A DNA stretch of 23,871 nt, taken from contig BFEA01000230.1 of the NCBI GenBank assembly GCA_003427395.1, positions 500,965-524,835 on the forward strand. The letters run 5' to 3'. The stretch is from Chara braunii (taxonomy: Eukaryota > Streptophyta > Charophyceae > Charales > Characeae). Made by a program: the position numbers and the translations under genes. Numbering within the stretch: the first letter of the stretch is position 1; every line of letters begins with the position of its first letter. Under the pieces are notes generated by a model. That model did no database searches, was not told where the DNA came from, and worked only from the letters and a program-made list of their open reading frames with translations. Positions 19,294 to 23,871 of this stretch are shown here, piece after piece.

Positions 19294-19469
19294 CTAGTAG
19301 CCGAGCTATACACTAAAAAAAAACATGACTCTGCCAGACTGTTTCGTCGGACTTTCACCGACTCATTAGGAGGTTGAACCCTGACAGTCAACCCAGGATT
19401 CATTTGACTGATGGATAAGGACTCACCACATCACCCGAAGTTAGCGACACCCTTGAAAAAAGTGGTCGA

Positions 19470-19473
<4 letters not shown>

Positions 19474-19514
<41 letters not shown>
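19474..19514. repeat. (TG)n(GA)n compound microsatellite
   Basis: A TG run (19474-19500) passes directly into a GA run (19501-19514) and abuts copy A of the microsatellite-linked repeat. Confidence 0.95.
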
Positions 19515-19690
19515 ACATGTAAGTCTCCAATAGGATGAGCAAAATAGAATGAATCTACCACTAGAACATGGAAATATACACTGCTAAGTCTCCAACCTCG
19601 CGGCTGGCCTCATGGTACTTCCATCGATACGATGAGCAAAATCGAATAAATCTACCGCTAGAACATGGAACTATACACTGTCACACTGCT
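19515..19690. repeat. Microsatellite-linked dispersed repeat, copies A and B
   Basis: Copy A (19515-19583) has GTAAGTCTCCAATA then GATGAGCAAAAT, GAATCTACCACTAGAACATG and ATATACACTG. Copy B (19584-19690) has TAAGTCTCCAACC, CGCGGCTGGCC, CGATGAGCAAAATCGAATAA, ATCTACCGCTAGAACATGG and TATACACTGTCACACTG. The same consensus recurs at 22.9-23.26 kb, again beside microsatellites. Confidence 0.85.
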
Positions 19691-19726
19691 TTTTTTTTTT
19701 TGTCTCGGTCCCTCTTCCCCACTTAT

Positions 19727-19810
19727 GCTCCCGGTCCCGCTCCCGATCCCGCTTCCCACTCCCGCTCCCCGCTCCTCGCTCCTGTTCCCGCTCCCGCTCC
19801 CGTCTCCCCC
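19727..19810 (-). repeat. CTCCCG-type hexamer repeat, G-quadruplex-prone on the minus strand
   Basis: Imperfect CTCCCG/GTCCCG/TTCCCG units. The minus strand reads GGGAGCGGGATCGGGAGCGG and onward, four or more GGG runs with 3-nt loops. Confidence 0.8.
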
Positions 19811-19847
19811 CGCCTTCCGCCCCCACTTCGACCTTTCCTGTTACAGA

Positions 19848-19905
19848 CTCAGCCAGGGCTCGATCCCTGGCCCGCGGGTTACCACCCGCCAGACTGCTAT
19901 TTTAT
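19848..19905 (-). repeat. tRNA-like fragment (SINE-type), minus strand
   Basis: On the minus strand CCAGGGATCGAGCCCTGG (complement of 19853-19870) resembles a T arm with B box. About 30 nt before it lies TAGCAGTCTGGCGGG, a weak A box. The B-box end matches the one at 21660-21672. The anticodon region is not tRNA-like enough for a functional gene. Confidence 0.45.
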
Positions 19906-19937
19906 TTTTGAATCACTGATCTCCGGTACCTGACTGT

Positions 19938-20011
19938 TGGCGCCCGTTCTCAAATCCTCCCCCTGGCACTTTCGGATTTTTATACTTGGCGCCATCCGAC
20001 ATTCTGGCGCC
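19938..20011. repeat. Three TGGCGCC boxes in 74 bp
   Basis: TGGCGCC at 19938, 19987 and 20005. On the minus strand two end tRNA-like stretches (for example GGTTTGAGCCTGGGCGCCA, complement of 20005-20023), resembling the 3' end of a tRNA with CCA, which is also what a retroelement primer-binding site complements. No LTR or gag follows, so the assignment is open. Confidence 0.4.
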
Positions 20012-20067
20012 CAGGCTCAAACCTTCGATTTTCAGTTTAGCCCCGAGGCAAATTGCACTTCTGCCCT

Positions 20068-20088
20068 CCGGACTCAACTTGAGTCCGG
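20068..20088. repeat. Near-perfect palindrome CCGGACTCAA-C-TTGAGTCCGG
   Basis: 10-bp arms around one base. A third, slightly changed arm CCGGACTCCAGTTG follows at 20098-20111 just before the tRNA-like sequence. Confidence 0.85.
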
Positions 20089-20108
20089 TACTTAAGACCG
20101 GACTCCAG

Positions 20109-20190
20109 TTGATCTGGCTCAGTGGTTAGAGCATAGTTTGGAAATGCGCATTGTGGTATGAGGTTGCGGGTTTAAAACTAAATTGCAACC
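20109..20190 (+). repeat. tRNA-derived SINE-like sequence
   Basis: A perfect RNA polymerase III A box TGGCTCAGTGG (20115-20125) is followed by TTAGAGCA, as in tRNA D arms. A degenerate B box GGGTTTAAAAC (20168-20178) lies 53 bp downstream. Acceptor-stem pairing is poor, so this is a decayed tRNA or the head of a SINE rather than a working tRNA gene. Confidence 0.55.
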
Positions 20191-21524
20191 TTACACATGA
20201 ACACCGACAGGGCGTTAGACTGATGCGCGACTGGACACACTCCCTTGGGCTAACGCATGGTACTATTGCAAACACTACCTGCGCACCACCCAAGGGTTGT
20301 TCATGGTGTTGTATGTTGGTTCTGGGTTTCACATGGGTTGCTTGGGGGTGTTGGTCTTCGGTGTTCTGTTGATCTCCCCAGTCTGGCATATCACACGTTC
20401 GTGCCATTTCCCCTAGCCGTTCACATGGTAGAGTCATACGATTACATGTTTTAAGGTCACGGTGTCGGAACAAACACCCTTACAAGGGTATTTGCTCATG
20501 ATTTTGCATTCGATGCAATATCGACGCCGGTCGCCATGCCGAAGACAGGCTGGAGTAAAAAAGTGAGAATTTTTTTTGGCTTGGTGCTGTGAAGCAAACT
20601 TCTCGACCATTGAGGCCGAGATTTCTAGACGATTGTACGCAGTGATACGACGCATACGACAACGGGTAAAGGTTAGTAAAAAAATAAACGTCTCCGACCA
20701 CAAGGTCCGGAGGGTTGGAAGAGAACGAGAAAAGGTCGTGCCGGATGCGTCGACCACGATCTAACTCAGTCAAAGGTTTAGGCGGTAAGGGAAAAACGAA
20801 TTAGAGGGACGGGGCGTCGGACCGGCAGGTATAGGGAAGTCGGCAAGTCACACCGCCATAAAATCTAAAGTCGACTGAAAAATTAATACAACCCCGACCA
20901 TGCGGCCGGGGCAGCCAAAAGAAGCATACTGCCTACCATAATAGGTAACGGCAGTCGGTACCTCTGTCTTTACTCGTATGCCGTGAGTGGGGTTGAAACT
21001 CCAACTCCGCCTCCCATATGGGGAGAGGAAGTCATCTCTCGAGTGGCGACTTCGTGTCCACGCAATCACCCAAGCAACCAGTGCTTTCGTCCCTTTGAGG
21101 GAGACACCACTGCAAGTCCTGATATCGTCCGCACAGTGCCCGAACTCAGGCTACTTGAATTGGTACCCGCCTACCTACCGGTACTGGGTCTCTGAAAAAT
21201 GTCAACCTTTATTTTCTTCTGCTCGGCCTTGAGTACCGGGCACATCTGCCCCTACTTAATGTGGTACCGGCCTATCCGCTATTTGAGTATTTTCCGCTGC
21301 TCTGAAGTGTCGCGGACCTTTTTCCCCGCCACTTGTGTGGTTTCCCCGCCGCAACCCTCAAGGTCACGGCCGCGGGTAAGTACCGGCCGTCGGGCCATCC
21401 ACTCAACCCAGTGCCCTTGCGGGTCATACACACACACGCTAACTTAGGTAAAACGGGCTCAATCCACTGGTCGGACTGAGCCCCGCTACTCTTATAAACC
21501 AAGCAGCTCCACTTCTACTTAAAG
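20191..21524. other. No gene recognised
   Basis: Short frames on both strands (up to 115 codons) resemble nothing I can name. TGTCGGAACAAACACCCTTA at 20463-20482 has the look of a retroelement end but has no partner here. Confidence 0.4.
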
Positions 21525-21600
21525 TGGGAGTTAGCTTAGTAGGTGTTGGTGCAAGGCTATCAAACACAGGGTATAGGGGTTGAATCCATCAAACCACTGA
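21525..21600 (+). repeat. tRNA-like (SINE-type) sequence
   Basis: A box TAGCTTAGTAGG (21532-21543) fits the RNA polymerase III consensus. B box GGTTGAATCC (21578-21587) fits apart from one missing C. The 46-bp spacing is near that of tRNA genes. No credible acceptor stem; a decayed tRNA or SINE head. Confidence 0.5.
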
Positions 21601-21654
21601 AGCTAGCTCCCTTTTGTCACGGAGCTCCACAAAGTTCTTCACCCGAGCTCAGCT

Positions 21655-21735
21655 GGCCGGGGCTCGATCCCGTGACCTTCTTACTAGAAGTTAGTGGCTG
21701 GTTGGAGCCGTTAGGCTCGGTGGTGCTCTATGCAC
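21655..21735 (-). repeat. tRNA-like (SINE-type) sequence, minus strand
   Basis: Read on the minus strand: AGCCTAACGG (A-box-like, complement of about 21708-21717), CTTCTAGTAAGAAG where an anticodon arm would be, then GGGATCGAGCCCCGGC (B-box-like). The B-box end is nearly the same as at 19848-19905, suggesting one family. It faces the plus-strand tRNA-like unit at 21525-21600 (tail to tail). Confidence 0.45.
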
Positions 21736-21749
21736 GACAGGTGGCATAA

Positions 21750-22084
21750 GCAGTTAGTTAGGTAGTTAGTATTTAGTCATTTTTCTTTTATTTATTTAAA
21801 TTTTATTGTTATAGTTAGATTCTTATTTATTCTTTTTATTTTTCGCCTATTTTGAGCCCTGGTCGAGCCCGCGGACAGTGCAGTCGAGAACTCACGCACG
21901 GCCAGCAGGTGTTAGCGGAGACCGGACGCGACCGCGACATCAAGGTGGGGATCGGAGCAGGGAGCAGCGCAAGAAAGCGGAAGGCGGGATGAACGCGCAA
22001 AGCGCGCGAAGAAGAAGAGGAAAGATATGTAGAAGAGGAAGAGAGAGATGGAGGACGAGTGAGCGGTGGAGAGGATGTGGTCGC
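21750..22084. other. AT-rich stretch, then GA-rich flank, no gene
   Basis: 21750-21845 is T-rich. From 21960 the plus strand becomes increasingly purine-rich, leading into the polypurine tract. Confidence 0.4.
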
Positions 22085-22470
22085 GAGGAAAGGGGGTGTT
22101 GAAAGAAGAAGAGGAAGAAGAAGAAGAAGAAGGAGGAGGAGGAGGAGAAAGAAGAGGAGAAGGAGGAGGAAGAAAGGAAGAGCGGGCGCAGGGAGCAATG
22201 GAAGGACCGCGCGGAAGAAATGAGGTGGTCGCGCAGAGAAGAGGGAGGCGAAAGAAGAAGAAGAAGAAAAAGAAGAAGAAGGAGGAGGAGGAGGAGAAAG
22301 AAGAGGAGAAGGAGGAGGAAGAAAGGAAGAGCGGGCGCAGGGAGCAATGGAAGGACCGCGCGGAAGAAATGAGGTGGTCGCGCAGAGAAGAGGGAGGCGA
22401 AAGAAGAAGAAGAAGAAAAAGAAGAAGAAGGAGGAGGAGGAAGAAGGAAGAGAGAGAGAAGGGGAGGGGT
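22085..22470. repeat. Polypurine tract with a 149-bp tandem duplication
   Basis: GAA/GAG triplets predominate. The landmark AGCGGGCGCAGGGAGCAATG recurs at 22181 and 22330 (149 bp), and surrounding sequence from about 22122 to 22441 is effectively identical at that offset. The period is not a multiple of three, so no reading frame is kept across copies; the long minus-strand frames exist because a pyrimidine strand lacks stop codons. Confidence 0.9.
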
Positions 22471-22589
22471 GGCTATCGCGCAGGAAAGAGTGAGGGCGCG
22501 ACTGGACAAGAACGAGCGAGGCATTATGGACGACATTCGACGTATCAAGAATAAGGAAGAAAACGCACGCAGATTCGGGGAGCGAGAAG

Positions 22590-22672
22590 AGGAAGACGAC
22601 GACGAAGAAGGAGGAGGAGAAGAAGAAGAAGAAGAAGAAGAAGGAGGAGGAGGAGGAGAAAGGAGAAGGTGG
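22590..22672. repeat. Second polypurine GAA/GAG tract
   Basis: Mostly GAA, GAC and GGA triplets. Between the two tracts (22471-22589) lies a charged plus-strand frame (MAIAQERVRARLDKNE onward) that I do not recognise and do not call. Confidence 0.85.
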
Positions 22673-22894
22673 AGAGGACCACTCACCGTGACCGTGCAAT
22701 CGAGGCCGGCAACCTCGTGAGGCGGACTCATCATCCGCCAGGCTTCGTTGGAAGGCACGCTTGTGCCAATCGTGCCCCGTGTTGTGATCACGATATGCTG
22801 CCCATCGTGACGGATCGGGCTGCATTGGCGGAACGGGAGCAGCCAACTGTCTACTACGACAACGACGACAACAGCGGAAAAAGGGAGAGGCAAT

Positions 22895-23135
22895 AGGTAA
22901 GTCCCCTACCCCGCGGCTAGCCGCGCGATACCTTTTTTTTAGAATGAGCAAAACAGAAAGAATCTACCGCTAAAACATGCGAATATACATTGTCATTCGT
23001 ATGTGTTAGTATGAATGGGCATGTGTGCTCCCTACCTTGCGGCGACCTCACCTACTTTCTTCGATATGATGAGTTCAATCGAATGAACCTACCGCTACAA
23101 CATGAAAATATACATTGTCACATTTGTTAGTGTGG

Positions 23136-23179
<44 letters not shown>

Positions 23180-23264
23180 GCGAAGATTTAACGGTTGTCA
23201 TCACGGTAGTGTCATCGGTAGGATGAGCAAAACCCAATGAATCCACCGCTATAACATGGAATGG
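22895..23264. repeat. Microsatellite-linked dispersed repeat, copies C, D and E with (TG)n
   Basis: Copy C (22895-23002) has GTAAGTCCCCTACC, CGCGGCTAG, AATGAGCAAAAC, GAATCTACCGCTAAAACATG and ATATACATTGTCA. Copy D (about 23025-23130) has CCCTACCTTGCGGC, GATGAGTTCAATCGAATGAA, CCTACCGCTACAACATG and ATATACATTGTCACA. A (TG)n run (23137-23177) follows copy D. Copy E (23178-23264) is partial: GGATGAGCAAAACCCAATGA, TCCACCGCTATAACATGGA. Divergence from copies A and B is moderate. Confidence 0.85.
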
Positions 23265-23359
23265 CTACGGGAGGGCGACGGGATGGGCGACGGGAGGGCG
23301 ACGGGATGGGTGACGGGATGGGCGACGGGAGGGCGACGGGATGGGCGACGGGAGGTGGG

Positions 23360-23414
<55 letters not shown>

Positions 23415-23735
23415 AATCTTTTCCTTTTTTCCTTTTCTTTTCTTTTTTGCAACGGTATGGCCGACGGGAGGGCGACGTGAGGGCGACGGGATGGGCGACG
23501 GGAGGGCGACGGGATGGGTGACGGGAGGGCGACGGGATGGGCGACAGGATGGGCGACGGGAGGGCGATGGTATGGGCGACGGGAAGGCGACGGGATGGGT
23601 GAAAGGAAGGCGACGGGATGGGCGACGGGAGGGCGACGGGATGGGCGACGGGATGGGTGACGGGAGGGCGACGGGATGGGCGACCGGATGGGCGACGGGA
23701 TGGGCGACGAGAGGGCGACGGGAGGTGGGTGTCTC
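23263..23735. repeat. GGGAGGGCGAC / GGGATGGGCGAC minisatellite in two blocks
   Basis: 11- and 12-bp units alternate in blocks 23263-23360 and about 23455-23731. Every pair of units supplies four GGG runs (GGGAGGGCGACGGGATGGG), a G-quadruplex-type pattern on the plus strand. Both blocks end in GGGAGGTGGGTG followed by a CT run and a TTGAATCTTTTCC-TTT tract, so the larger module (minisatellite, CT, T-rich tail) is itself duplicated. Confidence 0.95.
23363..23412. repeat. (CT)25 microsatellite
   Basis: Uninterrupted CT run at the end of the first minisatellite block. A second, imperfect run ends the second block at 23732-23760, and another begins at the window's right edge (about 23855-23871). 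Confidence 0.95.
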
Positions 23736-23871
23736 TCTCTCTCCCTCTCTCTCTCTCTCTTTTCAAGTTTTGAATCTTTTCCTTTTTTTTTTCTTTTTTT
23801 TCTTTTTTTTTGTGAGGGTGGTGTCGGGTTACTCGTACTTATTCCGTAAGAGCTTACTCTCTCTCTCTCTC

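Noticed and set aside
22066-22554. Plus-strand 162-codon Glu/Lys/Arg-rich frame
   Set aside because: Pure product of the polypurine tract; the tandem copies shift frame relative to each other.
21836-22951. Minus-strand open frames of 371 and 317 codons
   Set aside because: They lie on the pyrimidine strand of a GAA/GAG tract, where stop codons cannot occur, overlap each other in different frames, and read as Ser/Phe/Leu/Pro runs. The 149-bp duplication inside them is not a multiple of three.
23212-23766. 184-codon minus-strand Pro/Ser/Arg-rich frame
   Set aside because: Translation of the 11/12-bp minisatellite and CT runs.

Overview
This window looks like nuclear DNA from a large, repeat-rich green-lineage (streptophyte) genome. 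The one recognisable protein-coding piece is the first coding exon of a vacuolar-type ATPase subunit d gene on the minus strand near the left edge (467 down to about 289), with an AT-rich intron running off the window. Its predicted residues combine plant-like features with a DYG-x-FLANEP-like segment that, as I recall the family, is kept in algae, mosses and animals but altered in flowering plants. That favours a charophyte alga or a non-seed plant; a Chara-like genome is my guess, not something the sequence proves. There is no prokaryotic gene organisation, no rRNA, no CRISPR array and no intact transposon protein.

Layout: 1-1120 holds the V-ATPase exon, its intron, a (CT)n tract at its 5' end and upstream DNA. 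1020-2200 holds two copies of a palindromic dispersed element, (GA)n blocks with a 60-bp duplication, and a 44-bp triplet repeat. 2200-3900 is non-coding with degenerate GTCC-rich repeats. 3900-4930 is a CpG/TpG-rich region of alternating purine-pyrimidine with an approximately 52-62-bp minisatellite. 4930-6200 ends in a cluster of ACGTGGC boxes. 6770-9040 is an old, diverged tandem duplication of about 1.3 kb with conserved hairpins. 9040-10650 has no gene and contains a pyrimidine-rich tract. 10,660-14,112 is a satellite array of about 91-bp monomers (38 as assembled, probably 36 in reality). 14.1-16.2 kb is featureless. 16.2-16.9 kb is a 122-bp AT-rich tandem repeat. 17.1-17.9 kb is a row of nine hairpin units with a conserved loop and different, co-varying arms. 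18-21.8 kb holds hairpins, an exact 90-bp duplication and several tRNA-like (SINE-type) sequences. 21.8-23.87 kb holds polypurine tracts, a GGGAGGGCGAC minisatellite and more copies of a microsatellite-linked repeat.

Most long open frames are consequences of low-complexity DNA (pure CT strands contain no stop codons) or of satellite monomers whose length is a multiple of three, so they are not annotated as genes. The two most useful results are (1) the co-varying hairpin array at 17.1-17.9 kb, the best candidate for something undescribed, and (2) two single-N joins in the satellite, each flanked by exactly 95 identical bases, which look like unmerged contig ends. The V-ATPase exon also carries an apparent 2-base deletion that breaks its frame.
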